Assembly (NCBI RefSeq): GCF_013170825.1
Contig: NZ_CP033365.1
Location: 6,026,001 to 6,090,000 of the forward strand
Source of the DNA: Mesorhizobium sp. NZP2298
GTDB taxonomy: Bacteria > Pseudomonadota > Alphaproteobacteria > Rhizobiales > Rhizobiaceae
DNA length: 64,000 nt
Direction of reading: 5' to 3'
Shown: positions 27,015-33,993 of the stretch, piece by piece
Numbering within the stretch: the first letter of the stretch is position 1
Layout of the letters: each line of letters opens with the position of its first letter
The notes under the pieces: generated by a model
What the model saw: the letters and a program-made list of their open reading frames with translations, nothing else
Told to the model about the DNA's origin: nothing
Database searches by the model: none
Program-made: the position numbers and the translations under genes

Positions 27015-27236
27015 CTAGGGCAAAAGCCGACTCGTCAACTTCGGCTTCCATCTGGTCACTGACCGGCCTGCCTTGACTTCACTATCCAACACCACGCCGT
27101 CCAAGCCCTGCAGCCAGGCGTCGGCATGCTCTTGCCAGAACTCGGGCACGACGCGCTCCTTGCCGTCCTTGCGCGCCTGCGCGCCGTACATCCAGGCGTA
27201 GTTCGCGCGCTCCTGGTCCTTCTTTGCGACGGCCAT
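27015..27236 (-). CDS. Small hypothetical protein
   Basis: 73 residues (MAVAKKDQERANYAWMYGAQ...), polar with several tryptophans and tyrosines, no export signal. It is followed downstream by the charged-helix/DUF768 pair and preceded 11 bases upstream by another small gene on the same strand, so it probably belongs to an operon with the ligase at 27518. Function unknown. Confidence 0.6.
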   Translation of the reverse strand: MAVAKKDQERANYAWMYGAQARKDGKERVVPEFWQEHADAWLQGLDGVVLDSEVKAGRSVTRWKPKLTSRLLP

Positions 27237-27247
27237 CAGCGTTCTCC

Positions 27248-27454
27248 TTACCGGCCGAGCGGTTGCTTCGACAGAGTGAGCAGCTCGGTCTCGTCTTTGA
27301 TACCTGCCATGTAATTGGCAATGATCCGGGATGCGAGCGCGTCGCGCTCCTCTGTCAGAAAATCCGTCTTGAGTTGGTCGAAAACACGCCCCAGCAGTTC
27401 AACCTCGGATGGATCAAAGTTACCAGCCTCATGGGCCTTGTGTCGGATTGGCAT
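27248..27454 (-). CDS. Small hypothetical protein
   Basis: 68 residues from ATG 27454 (MPIRHKAHEAGNFDPSEVEL), with GGAGA 5 bases upstream; an in-frame start at 27511 is less likely. Helical (LLGRVFDQLKTDFLTEERDA), resembling small rhizobial proteins found with stress genes. It lies between the ligase and the 73-residue gene, all on the minus strand. Confidence 0.6.
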   Translation of the reverse strand: MPIRHKAHEAGNFDPSEVELLGRVFDQLKTDFLTEERDALASRIIANYMAGIKDETELLTLSKQPLGR

Positions 27455-27517
27455 CGATCTCTCCGCAACAATCGGAAGCCGCGATAAAAGCACAGCGCCT
27501 GCCCAAGGCAAGCCGTC

Positions 27518-28381
27518 TCAATTCTCTTCCCAGTAGTCCAGCAGTCTCGCGTGTCGCAGCTTTTCTTCGCCCTTGAGCGTCTTCACGCGCCCGACCAGGC
27601 CAGGTTTCAGCCACTCGGCCTTGTCCTTCTTGTGTCCTTTCGGAACGGGACCGCCGACCTTGCCTTGCACACGGTCCCACAGGGCTTGCCTCTTGTCGGC
27701 CCTTAGCCTCACGAACGCGCCGCCTTTATAGTGGCCCTTTTCAGCCATTATCACCTGGGCGGCTTTGCCGGGCTCGCGCTGCACGCCAATGATGTCCATC
27801 TGCTTCTCTTCGAAGCACTTGATCTTGCGCCAGGCCATCGTGGGGCCGCTGCGATAGGCGCTGTCCTTCCTCTTGGACACCACGCCTTCAAGGCCTGCCT
27901 TATCGACGATATGATAGACGGCCGCGCCAGTGCCCGGCAGCGCCTCGCTGAACTGTATACGCCCGCCTTCCGGGATCATGCCTTGCAGGATCTCGCGTCG
28001 ATCGGCCAGCGGCATGGCGCGCAGATCGTGACCATTGAGAAACATCAGGTCGAACGCGACAAGGTACAGGTCGGGAGAAGGCCGGCGGCGGCCAATAATG
28101 CCTTGCAGCGCGTGGAAATCGGAAAGCCCGGCCTCATTGATCATGATGGTTTCGCCTTCGAAGATGAAGGTTTCGGCCTTGATCGCGGCGGCTTCCTCGG
28201 CAAGGTAACGATACCGAGCGGTCCAGTCGAAGCCGTTCTTCGTCAGCATCCGAATCCCGTCTTCATCCTTGATGACCTGGGTCCGGTAGCCGTCGAACTT
28301 TATCTCATGAATCCAGTCGTCACCCTCCGGCGGGGTATCGTAAAGCTCCGGCTCCATCGGCTTGATGAACTTCAAACGCAT
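27518..28381 (-). CDS. ATP-dependent DNA ligase (LigD ligase-domain type)
   Basis: 287 residues, a compact ligase core without polymerase or nuclease domains. Motif I is EIKFDGYR with the adenylated Lys28. FEGETIM (motif III), YLVAFDLMFLNG (IIIa), GLEGVVSKRKD (IV) and AWRKIKCF (V) follow, and an OB-fold end (WLKPGLVGRVKTLKG) closes the protein. It joins DNA ends using ATP, in bacteria usually with Ku in non-homologous end joining. A second ligase lies at 51011-52030 and a frameshifted ku at 46514. Small genes downstream may be co-transcribed. Confidence 0.85.
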   Translation of the reverse strand: MRLKFIKPMEPELYDTPPEGDDWIHEIKFDGYRTQVIKDEDGIRMLTKNGFDWTARYRYLAEEAAAIKAETFIFEGETIMINEAGLSDFHALQGIIGRRRPSPDLYLVAFDLMFLNGHDLRAMPLADRREILQGMIPEGGRIQFSEALPGTGAAVYHIVDKAGLEGVVSKRKDSAYRSGPTMAWRKIKCFEEKQMDIIGVQREPGKAAQVIMAEKGHYKGGAFVRLRADKRQALWDRVQGKVGGPVPKGHKKDKAEWLKPGLVGRVKTLKGEEKLRHARLLDYWEEN

Positions 28382-28514
28382 ACGCTGACTCGCACAAACC
28401 GCGATTCAATAAGCTTAAGCTAAAATAGTTCCAAAACCGCAATTAATTCCCAGTTGCAACAAATCGCGGGTCACGACGTTGCGCTCCATCCGTTCATGAC
28501 TGGAGGACAAGAGC

Positions 28515-28703
28515 ATGGCCGACGACAAGAGCAAGCGCGCCTTTCGCGACCGCGACCGGGTATCCGCCGATGAGGATTATGAGGTGGCGTACTTCGCCGA
28601 GAAGGCCGGCATCACAGTCCAGCAGGTCAGGGACTTGATTGCAAAGCACGGCAACGATCGCGCTACGCTGGAACGGGAAGCCAAAGCGCTCAAGGGGCGC
28701 TAA
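28515..28703 (+). CDS. DUF3606 family protein
   Basis: 62 residues (MADDKSKRAFRDRDRVSADE...), with the family core AEKAGITVQQVRDLIAKHGND. GGAGG lies upstream of the ATG. A near twin lies at 58867-59058. It heads a run of three small genes. A one-mismatch EcfG-like site (GCAAC-N16-CGTT) precedes it at about 28455-28480. Role in stress responses suspected but unproven. Confidence 0.75.
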   Translation: MADDKSKRAFRDRDRVSADEDYEVAYFAEKAGITVQQVRDLIAKHGNDRATLEREAKALKGR

Positions 28704-28707
28704 CTCC

Positions 28708-28929
28708 ATGCCGACGTACCAGGTTGAAGAGTTCTATGGTGAGAAGCTTGTCTCCTCCAAAACCGTGCAGGATGACGAGCCGATGAAAGCAGCTGAACAA
28801 GTGGTTGGCGGCCCGGTTTCGCCGAGAGCCTTGCAGGAGCACTGGTTCAGGGTCGTAGATGAACGCCGATCCGCAGTGCACGAGTTCAGCTTGGCCGAAC
28901 CAGGCAAGCCTGGAGATTTTGCGAAATGA
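28708..28929 (+). CDS. Small hypothetical protein in the DUF3606 operon
   Basis: 73 residues (MPTYQVEEFYGEKLVSSKTV...), 4 bases after the DUF3606 stop and overlapping the next gene by 4 bases (ATGA). A small alpha/beta protein by appearance; no family recognised. Confidence 0.6.
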   Translation: MPTYQVEEFYGEKLVSSKTVQDDEPMKAAEQVVGGPVSPRALQEHWFRVVDERRSAVHEFSLAEPGKPGDFAK

Positions 28930-29144
28930 CGAAGCTTTCAGATCTAGGCCCGCCGATCCCCGGCGAGCGTCACGGCGGCGAACCGGAGCGGGAAGAGGAC
29001 AATTTCTATCCCTGCCCCTATTGTGGCCAGATGGTCGACCAGCGCGATTTGCGTCAGGTGATGTGGCACGAAGGCCCGGGCCACGAGCCGTTGGAGCCGG
29101 AGGACGGGGCAACAATCCTGATATTCCCGGAGGCCCGGAATTAA
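28926..29144 (+). CDS. Small zinc-binding protein (intact copy)
   Basis: 72 residues, MTKLSDLGPPIPGERHG at the start. YPCPYCGQMVDQRDLRQVMW and WHEGPGHEPL give a Cys2 pair plus two histidines, a probable C2H2-like zinc site. Translationally coupled to the preceding gene. A frameshifted copy lies at 21091. Followed by a bidirectional terminator and the convergent RiPP-like gene. Confidence 0.6.
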   Translation: MTKLSDLGPPIPGERHGGEPEREEDNFYPCPYCGQMVDQRDLRQVMWHEGPGHEPLEPEDGATILIFPEARN

Positions 29145-29156
29145 CCCCTAGAAACA

Positions 29157-29188
29157 AAAAGCCCGCCGGCCGGAGCCAGCGGGCTTTC
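29157..29188. terminator. Bidirectional terminator between convergent genes
   Basis: AAAAAGCCCGC...GCGGGCTTTC: a GC-rich stem flanked by an A-run on the left and a short T-run on the right. It can end the zinc-protein operon on the plus strand and the RiPP-like transcript on the minus strand. Confidence 0.65.
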
Positions 29189-29207
29189 GAGAAAGAATTT
29201 TGCTGTC

Positions 29208-29312
29208 TCAGCCTGGGGGTATGATGACAATCACCGAAGGGGTGGAAACTGCCGTAACCTTCGAGAGACGTTCGCGCTTGATCAGCGTAGGCTTTTCATA
29301 TGACTTTTTCAT
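29208..29312 (-). CDS. Putative RiPP-precursor-like peptide (34 aa)
   Basis: ATG 29312 with AGAGGA 7 bases upstream. The peptide starts MKKSYEKPTLIKRERLSK and ends VIVIIPPG. Tyr5-x2-Pro8-x-Leu10 and Thr20 match the leader pattern YxxPxL...T used by lasso-peptide and related RiPP precursors for binding of the recognition element. The presumed core after Thr20 is hydrophobic and has no Asp or Glu, so a lasso ring could not form. No maturation enzymes lie in the window. A degenerate copy lies at 21203-21400. The gene is probably real; the RiPP assignment is inference. Confidence 0.5.
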   Translation of the reverse strand: MKKSYEKPTLIKRERLSKVTAVSTPSVIVIIPPG

Positions 29313-29417
29313 GTGGTGTCCTCTCGCTTTTCCCTCGATGCGAAATGTGTTGGAGCTGGCTATTTTTGTCAATCCGGCCGCCTCGGCCAGCCGGTGTAGG
29401 CGCGGCGGCACAACGGC

Positions 29418-29819
29418 TTACGGTCGGGTTGGAGGGCCAGGCAATAGATCGGGAAGCCTGTCAGTTTTGGCCAAATCATCCAGCAGTCGGAAGACGCCTT
29501 TCGCCGCTTCTGATTTGCACGAATAGTAGCGGCGCGGTCCATCCACTCGCGATTCCACGATTCCTTGGCCTGTTAGAAGCGCTAGGTGCTGAGATGTGGC
29601 TGAAGCGGAGATACCGATCCGCCGGCCCAACTCGCCCACCGTTTTTTCACCGTCAATCAAGTGAACGAGCATCAGAAGACGCTTGTCGTTGCCCAAGGTG
29701 CTAAGCCAACGAGCAATGTAGGCAGCATCGTTGCGGACGCTCAGACGGGTCGCCGGCCGGCGACGCAATGCCGGATTCGCCTTAATTTCTGCGAGCCGCT
29801 TTCTGACGTACGACACCAC
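29418..29819 (-). CDS. ArsR-type winged-HTH regulator
   Basis: 133 residues (MVSYVRKRLAEIKANP...). HTH and wing are in TVGELGRRIGISASATSQHL and ESRVDGPRRYYSC. It is more distant from its paralogues at 23703 and 30073 than they are from each other. An EcfG-like site (29942-29966) and a terminator-like hairpin (29866-29898) lie upstream. The hairpin would fall within the leader, so attenuation or a separate short RNA is possible. Ligand unknown. Confidence 0.75.
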   Translation of the reverse strand: MVSYVRKRLAEIKANPALRRRPATRLSVRNDAAYIARWLSTLGNDKRLLMLVHLIDGEKTVGELGRRIGISASATSQHLALLTGQGIVESRVDGPRRYYSCKSEAAKGVFRLLDDLAKTDRLPDLLPGPPTRP

Positions 29820-29865
29820 GGCCGACCTTTGTGATTTTCAGCGCAGAGAGGCCGCGCCACTGGAA

Positions 29866-29898
29866 AGCCCGCCACCGCGTTTAAGGCAGTGACGGGCT
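29866..29898 (-). terminator. Terminator-like hairpin upstream of the ArsR-type gene
   Basis: AGCCCG (29866-29871) pairs with CGGGCT (29893-29898), followed on the minus strand by TTTCC. The U-run is short. It lies between an EcfG-like promoter and the regulator gene, so it could act in the leader. Confidence 0.4.
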
Positions 29899-29941
29899 CT
29901 TGTTTGTCCGCTCGGTCGGGTGGACGCCCGAGCACGTAGGA

Positions 29942-29966
29942 AACTTCACCGATTGAAAATGGTTCC
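29942..29966 (-). promoter_or_regulatory. EcfG-like promoter (GGAAC-N17-GTT)
   Basis: Minus strand GGAAC (29966-29962) and GTT (29944-29942) with 17 bases between, equivalent to GGAAC-N16-AGTT. Directs transcription toward the ArsR-type gene at 29418. Confidence 0.4.
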
Positions 29967-30072
29967 AACAAACAGCCCGCGCCCAAAGGCAAGCAGCCGA
30001 TTAGCTTGCAGGGGGTGGGCAGGGGATGTGCGCGGCCGTGAAAGGTCTCATGGGTCGCTGTGGGATGCCAGG

Positions 30073-30450
30073 CTATAGATCGGGAAGCCTATCGTTTTGG
30101 GCTAGATCATCCAGCATCCTGATAATAGCCCCGGCCTCTTCCGAGTTGCAGGAATAGTACCGCCGGATACCTTCGGAGCGGTATTCGAGGATCCCTTGTT
30201 CGAGCAGAATGCCGAGATGCTGGCACATGGCGGAATTGCTGAGGCCCATTTCCAGGGCGAGGTCGCCCACGCTTTTCTCACCGTCCATCAATTTTACGAT
30301 GGTCAACAGGCGCTTGCTGTTGCCCATGCTGGCTAGCCAGCGAGCTGCGACCTCTGCCTGATTTCGAAGGTGAGCTTGTCCAGCCGGCACCCGGCGGGCA
30401 GTCGTATCGGCGCGAATTTCCGCCAATCGCTGTTTGACGTACGAAGCCAT
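30073..30450 (-). CDS. ArsR-type winged-HTH regulator (copy B)
   Basis: 125 residues from ATG 30450 (MASYVKQRLAEIRADTT), almost identical to the 23703-24104 protein. The HTH is in SVGDLALEMGLSNSAMCQHL and the wing in EYRSEGIRRYYSC. The C-terminus is cut short by a TAG after LPDL compared with copy A. A DUF3606 gene and a receiver gene lie upstream on the same strand, so the three may form one transcript. Confidence 0.75.
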   Translation of the reverse strand: MASYVKQRLAEIRADTTARRVPAGQAHLRNQAEVAARWLASMGNSKRLLTIVKLMDGEKSVGDLALEMGLSNSAMCQHLGILLEQGILEYRSEGIRRYYSCNSEEAGAIIRMLDDLAQNDRLPDL

Positions 30451-30601
30451 GCTTTTGCTCACCGTTGCGCAGGGCGGCAAAATCTCGGCGATCGGTTTGG
30501 TTGTCAAGCTGGTTCTAAAAAAGGCAGGACTAGCAGCGTCGCGTTTTCCCCGGCTGGGAAGCATGGTTCCGCTCATGCGAGCGCGCCTGAAAGACCTCGG
30601 A

Positions 30602-30784
30602 TCAAGTCCGGCCCTGTTTTAGAATACGGGCCTCGCGGACGATCGAGGAATGGTCATATCCGACCATTGCGATGATGTCCCTGACTTGCGCCTCCGAAAT
30701 TCCTGTCTCGCGCGCCATCTTGCGCACGAACTCGGCTTTCCGATCAAAGCGCTGCTCTTGTTCTTTTTCTTCTTCGCTCATCAC
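30602..30784 (-). CDS. DUF3606-type small protein
   Basis: 60 residues with a charged N-terminus (MMSEEEKEQEQRFDRKAEFV) and the DUF3606 core ARETGISEAQVRDIIAMVG. The C-terminal half survives in the left unit (24255-24374). A weak EcfG-like element (GGAAC-N16-CGCT) lies at about 30808-30833. Confidence 0.65.
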   Translation of the reverse strand: MMSEEEKEQEQRFDRKAEFVRKMARETGISEAQVRDIIAMVGYDHSSIVREARILKQGRT

Positions 30785-30858
30785 GGCGAACTCCTGCTCG
30801 CTTGGGTAAGCGTCCGGAGCAGGATTGTGTTCCTATCGCGGAAAAAGATTCTGGCCGC

Positions 30859-31218
30859 TCAGGCCACGGTGAGAAGCGCCTTAACCCGGTCGACTATCGC
30901 GGTGGCGCCCGCCGGTTTGGTAACCCGCGCGCCAAGCAAAAACACAGGATCCTGGCCTTCGCTAATCATGCCGGTATGAACGACGAAGGGAACGCCTTGG
31001 TCCACAAGGTGCCTGGCAATGGCCGAGCAGTCTCCATCAGTAAGGCGAACATCAAGGACGGCCGCGTCCGGCCTATGATCCGCGAGGAAAGCCGCTGCAT
31101 CGACACACGACCTGAGAGCGGCCACGTGAAAGCCGGCCTCGATCAGCGCCTCTTCAACGTCCATGCTGATGAGCACTTCATCCTCAAGGACGAGGACGGT
31201 CTGTTTTTCCACGCCCAC
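30859..31218 (-). CDS. Single-domain response regulator
   Basis: 119 residues, a lone receiver: VLVLEDEVLISMD (acidic pocket), AVLDVRLTDGD with phosphoacceptor Asp56, and ARVTKPAG with the conserved Lys-Pro. No output domain, so it would act by protein contact or as a phosphate sink. Only the last ~20 codons survive in the left duplicated unit. Several kinases in the window could phosphorylate it. Confidence 0.8.
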   Translation of the reverse strand: MGVEKQTVLVLEDEVLISMDVEEALIEAGFHVAALRSCVDAAAFLADHRPDAAVLDVRLTDGDCSAIARHLVDQGVPFVVHTGMISEGQDPVFLLGARVTKPAGATAIVDRVKALLTVA

Positions 31219-31272
31219 GCTTGGACCTCGATGACTGGTAACACGCAGTGGGCATCGTCAGTGCTTCACCCG

Positions 31273-31404
31273 CTACGCTCCCAAGCGTCCGGCGCCCGAG
31301 TCATCGTATAAAATCGCCAAGTCGGCAAGATCAAAGATGCCGCCCGAAGTCCGAAGAAATGCGTGGACCCTGGCAAGAGCCCGGGCAGCTTTACTAGTCG
31401 GCAT
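31273..31404 (-). CDS. Small hypothetical protein (43 aa)
   Basis: From ATG 31404, with GGGAGG 5 bases upstream (MPTSKAARALARVHAFLRTS...). The C-terminal LADLAILYDDSGAGRLGA is conserved in the left unit (around 24520-24570), where the N-terminus is lost. Good ribosome site and duplication support a real gene; function unknown. Confidence 0.5.
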   Translation of the reverse strand: MPTSKAARALARVHAFLRTSGGIFDLADLAILYDDSGAGRLGA

Positions 31405-31559
31405 TTTGCCTCCCGCGCGTGTCACGCAATGCGGGTCCAGACATCGATAGGAGGTTGGTCCAAGATAAAATAAAAGTGGTTGCACAATCGCCACACAATT
31501 TCCGAGCGATCTCGGCTATTATCCTCAACGAGGGTTTTACTTGGGTTGGGAGAAAATAG

Positions 31560-32309
31560 GTGAACAAATTCTTAGCAGTTCTGGCTGTTGCCGCCCTGTC
31601 GGCAAGCACCGCCTCCGCAGCCGACATGGTGGCACCGATCGCGGGGTCGACCTATGATTGGAGCGGTTTCTACGTCGGCGGCCATGTCGGCTTTGCCAAT
31701 GGTGACATCACTGCTACGGACGTAACGGAGCCGGATGGTGGTTTTTTCACCGACGCCGTTCCGGCCGGCACGGAAGGCTTTGACTTCAACAAGGGCGCCG
31801 TGGCAGGCGGTATCCATGCAGGCGCGCAATGGCAGTGGGGACAATGGGTTCTGGGCGGCGAGGCAACCTGGACGGCAACGGGCATCCGCAAGACCATCAC
31901 CAGCCCCTACTTCCCGGACACGGACACAGAAACCGCCAAAATCTCGAATTATGCGACGGTCGTCGGCCGCGTCGGCTACGCCTTCGATCGCGTGCTGATC
32001 TACGCCAAGGCGGGTTATGCCGGCGGCAAGGTGGACTTCCGCGCCCGAGACAATGACGTCCTCGTCACCTACGAGAAGAATGAGTGGCAGAACGGCTATG
32101 CGCTTGGCGCCGGCATCGACTATGCCCTCACGAACAACCTCTCGCTGGGCGTGGACTATACCCACGTCGACCTCGGCCATAAGACGAGCACGGGTGACAA
32201 CGTGTTCGATGACGGTCACCTCGGTGACAATCCCGAGACCTATCGCACCAAGGCCAAGGTTGATGCAGTCATGGCCCGGCTGACCTACAAGTTCGGAATG
32301 GGCCAGTAA
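31560..32309 (+). CDS. Outer-membrane beta-barrel protein (Omp25/Omp31-like porin family)
   Basis: 249 residues from GTG 31560 with GGGAG upstream. Signal peptide MNKFLAVLAVAALSASTASA, cleaved before ADMVAP. The mature start YDWSGFYVGGHVGFANGD is the hallmark of rhizobial/Brucella opacity-like porins. Alternating strands follow, and the protein ends with RLTYKFGMGQ; proteins of this class usually end in an aromatic residue, here Phe near the end. The gene has its own terminator. Confidence 0.85.
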   Translation: MNKFLAVLAVAALSASTASAADMVAPIAGSTYDWSGFYVGGHVGFANGDITATDVTEPDGGFFTDAVPAGTEGFDFNKGAVAGGIHAGAQWQWGQWVLGGEATWTATGIRKTITSPYFPDTDTETAKISNYATVVGRVGYAFDRVLIYAKAGYAGGKVDFRARDNDVLVTYEKNEWQNGYALGAGIDYALTNNLSLGVDYTHVDLGHKTSTGDNVFDDGHLGDNPETYRTKAKVDAVMARLTYKFGMGQ

Positions 32310-32334
32310 TTTTTTAGCCACAAAGTCACAAGAA

Positions 32335-32358
32335 GGCCCGGCAGATAGCCGGGCTTTT
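32335..32358 (+). terminator. Terminator of the outer-membrane protein gene
   Basis: AGGCCCGG (from 32335) pairs with CCGGGCTT and runs into TTTT, 26 bases after the stop. Confidence 0.75.
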
Positions 32359-32372
32359 GCGTTTACGTGTCG

Positions 32373-32470
32373 GAAAAAGCCCGCTGTCCCTTGGGGGAAC
32401 AGCGGGCAAGTCCAGGAAGTGCGCTGGGATCATCCAGCAGCGATCAACGAGCGGCGGCAGGGTTGGTTGC
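32373..32470 (-). repeat. Structured repeat ending in a terminator (copy B; possible RNA)
   Basis: Matches 25455-25556. On the minus strand CTGGATGATCCCAG forms a small hairpin, and GCCCGCTGT (32379-32387) pairs with ACAGCGGGC (32399-32407), followed by TTTTT. It may serve as terminator for the 32491-32826 gene or be a small RNA. Confidence 0.45.
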
Positions 32471-32490
32471 GACCACGGACTGCCTGGTAA

Positions 32491-32826
32491 CTATATCTCG
32501 TCAAACCGACCTTCGCGGGTGGGATGACGGGCGATGGCGGCCTCTTCCTCATCGTCAGGTAAGGCGTCGTCGCTGTTCTGATACGGGTTGTCGTCGTCTT
32601 CCTCGACAACTTCGCCATCCATTTGAATACCGGCATTGGTCTCGGCTGTTGCGAGATTGTCGTCGCCTTCGGATTCGATGCCGATCGTCTCGCCCTCACC
32701 GTGGACCTGATCGCGGTCCCAGTCGTTGGTCTTGTCTGGCGTTTTGACGACAGCTTCTCGAGTCTCCCGGTCTGTGTCCTTTCGGGGATCGGTGCCGGGA
32801 ATATCGCGCGATGATTTGGGGTGCAT
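32491..32826 (-). CDS. Acidic, probably disordered small protein
   Basis: 111 residues, very rich in Asp/Glu (GEVVEEDDDNPYQNSDDALP, EEEAAIARHPTREG). No signal peptide. An EcfG-type promoter lies 23 bases upstream of the ATG. Similar acidic small proteins occur in rhizobial stress islands. Function unknown. Confidence 0.65.
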   Translation of the reverse strand: MHPKSSRDIPGTDPRKDTDRETREAVVKTPDKTNDWDRDQVHGEGETIGIESEGDDNLATAETNAGIQMDGEVVEEDDDNPYQNSDDALPDDEEEAAIARHPTREGRFDEI

Positions 32827-32848
32827 GTGTGGTTCTCCTTTGAAGCCA

Positions 32849-32873
32849 AACCACTTCAGACTTTCAAGGTTCC
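32849..32873 (-). promoter_or_regulatory. EcfG-type promoter of the acidic protein gene
   Basis: Minus strand GGAAC (32873-32869), 16-base spacer, GGTT (32852-32849), just downstream of the DUF1515 stop and close to the ATG at 32826. Confidence 0.55.
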
Positions 32874-32874
32874 C

Positions 32875-33246
32875 TCACCCACCGCGCAGCACTCGCCAAA
32901 TATCACCCCAATACGCCGTTACCAGCGAAGCCACCGCAGCGGCCGCCATGCCGGTGACGCCAAGGGCGCCAAGGCCCATGAGCTTCCAGCGCGTCACCTC
33001 GGCCGTGACCTCCTTGACGCTGGTCATGTCGGCATTGAGCTTGCTGACCGCGCTTTCTGTGGCGCTCACTCGCTCCACCAGCTCGTCGGTCTTCTGATAC
33101 ATTTTCGCGCGGCTAGCGGCGGCCCGCTGTTCCGACTGCTCGTAGCTCAGGGCGGCGCGGGAATCGCTGTCCTTGATATCGCGACGGATCTCGGTGATGT
33201 CGCGTTGCATGTTCTTCGTCGCCTCGAGGAGACCGCCGATCATCAT
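32875..33246 (-). CDS. DUF1515 family protein (intact copy)
   Basis: 123 residues from ATG 33246 (MMIGGLLEATKNMQRDITEI). A long coiled-coil (QSEQRAAASRAKMYQKTDEL) is followed by a C-terminal membrane helix (GALGVTGMAAAAVASLVTAY), a layout like small holin-associated or prophage proteins in Rhizobiales. An additional A near 33255 may have shifted the frame of an N-terminal extension, so the 5' end is uncertain. A C-terminal fragment of the same gene lies at 25907. Confidence 0.6.
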   Translation of the reverse strand: MMIGGLLEATKNMQRDITEIRRDIKDSDSRAALSYEQSEQRAAASRAKMYQKTDELVERVSATESAVSKLNADMTSVKEVTAEVTRWKLMGLGALGVTGMAAAAVASLVTAYWGDIWRVLRGG

Positions 33247-33402
33247 TTCGAGGCTTCTGTTGCATGGTCCCGATGACGCTGCCGACCAGGCGCGAGACGC
33301 CAAGCCGGTCGCCAAGGAGCGTCATGAGCAAACTCGTTGGCCGAGCCACCAATAGTATGCAATGGCCGAGGGGAGGATGTGGAACGATTTTCGCCACCTC
33401 CA

Positions 33403-33427
33403 GGAACCGCTTGATGCTGGCGAAGTT
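33403..33427 (+). promoter_or_regulatory. EcfG-type promoter of the YqjD/YqjE-like operon
   Basis: GGAAC (33403-33407), 16-base spacer, AGTT (33424-33427), 30 bases before the GTG start at 33457. Position and spacing fit a general-stress promoter. Confidence 0.55.
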
Positions 33428-33456
33428 CACCTCTGACACAACAGGAGTGACTCACC

Positions 33457-33981
33457 GTGAACACCTTAAATACAGACGATCTCTCGGGATCAGGAAATGC
33501 CAACGAGAACGAATGGCAGGGCAGTGCGGCGACTGAACGTGGCGCGGCCACCAAGGAAGCAATCGGCAATTTGAAGACGAGTGCCGCGGAAACCGCTTCG
33601 CATCTGAAAAGCGCCGCCGCGTCCGTGTCAAGCGACGCCAAAGACTACGCCGGAACTGTCGCCTCGGGTGCCGCCGGTGCCTTCAAGGACGCTGTCGAGG
33701 CCAACAAGACCGCAGGTGCCGACGCCATCGCCAACATCGCCCATTCTGTGAAAGACGCGGCCGATGGTATCGAAAAGCAGTCGCCTCGGATCGCAGGCAT
33801 GGTGCGCAATGCAGCCGAAGGCGTCGAGCGCGTCTCAAGCGATATCAGAGATCGCAATGTGGGCGAGTTGCTCGATGCCGTCACCAAGTTCGCGCAGCGC
33901 CAGCCTGCCGCCTTTTTTGGCGTTGGCATCCTCGCCGGCGTGGTCCTAACGCGGTTCATGCGAAGCTCTGACAGATCCTGA
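33457..33981 (+). CDS. YqjD/ElaB-like membrane-anchored protein
   Basis: 174 residues from GTG 33457 with AGGAG upstream. The long Ala/Lys/Asp-rich helical body (LKTSAAETASHLKSAAASVS) is followed by a C-terminal membrane anchor (PAAFFGVGILAGVVLTRFM). YqjD/ElaB proteins are stationary-phase ribosome- or membrane-associated proteins in enterobacteria; here only the architecture is similar. First gene of a stress operon with its own EcfG-type promoter. Confidence 0.75.
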   Translation: MNTLNTDDLSGSGNANENEWQGSAATERGAATKEAIGNLKTSAAETASHLKSAAASVSSDAKDYAGTVASGAAGAFKDAVEANKTAGADAIANIAHSVKDAADGIEKQSPRIAGMVRNAAEGVERVSSDIRDRNVGELLDAVTKFAQRQPAAFFGVGILAGVVLTRFMRSSDRS

Positions 33982-33993
33982 AAGGCCATTCAA

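Noticed and set aside
29208..29312. Lasso peptide biosynthesis cluster
   Set aside because: The core has no Asp or Glu for ring closure and no B or C enzymes lie nearby; kept only as a RiPP-like peptide.
31572..32321. 249-codon open frame antisense to the outer-membrane protein gene
   Set aside because: It mirrors the real gene codon by codon; the plus strand has signal peptide, porin signature and terminator.
24588..32407. CRISPR-like array
   Set aside because: The repeated hairpins are irregularly spaced, have no spacers and are explained as terminators.
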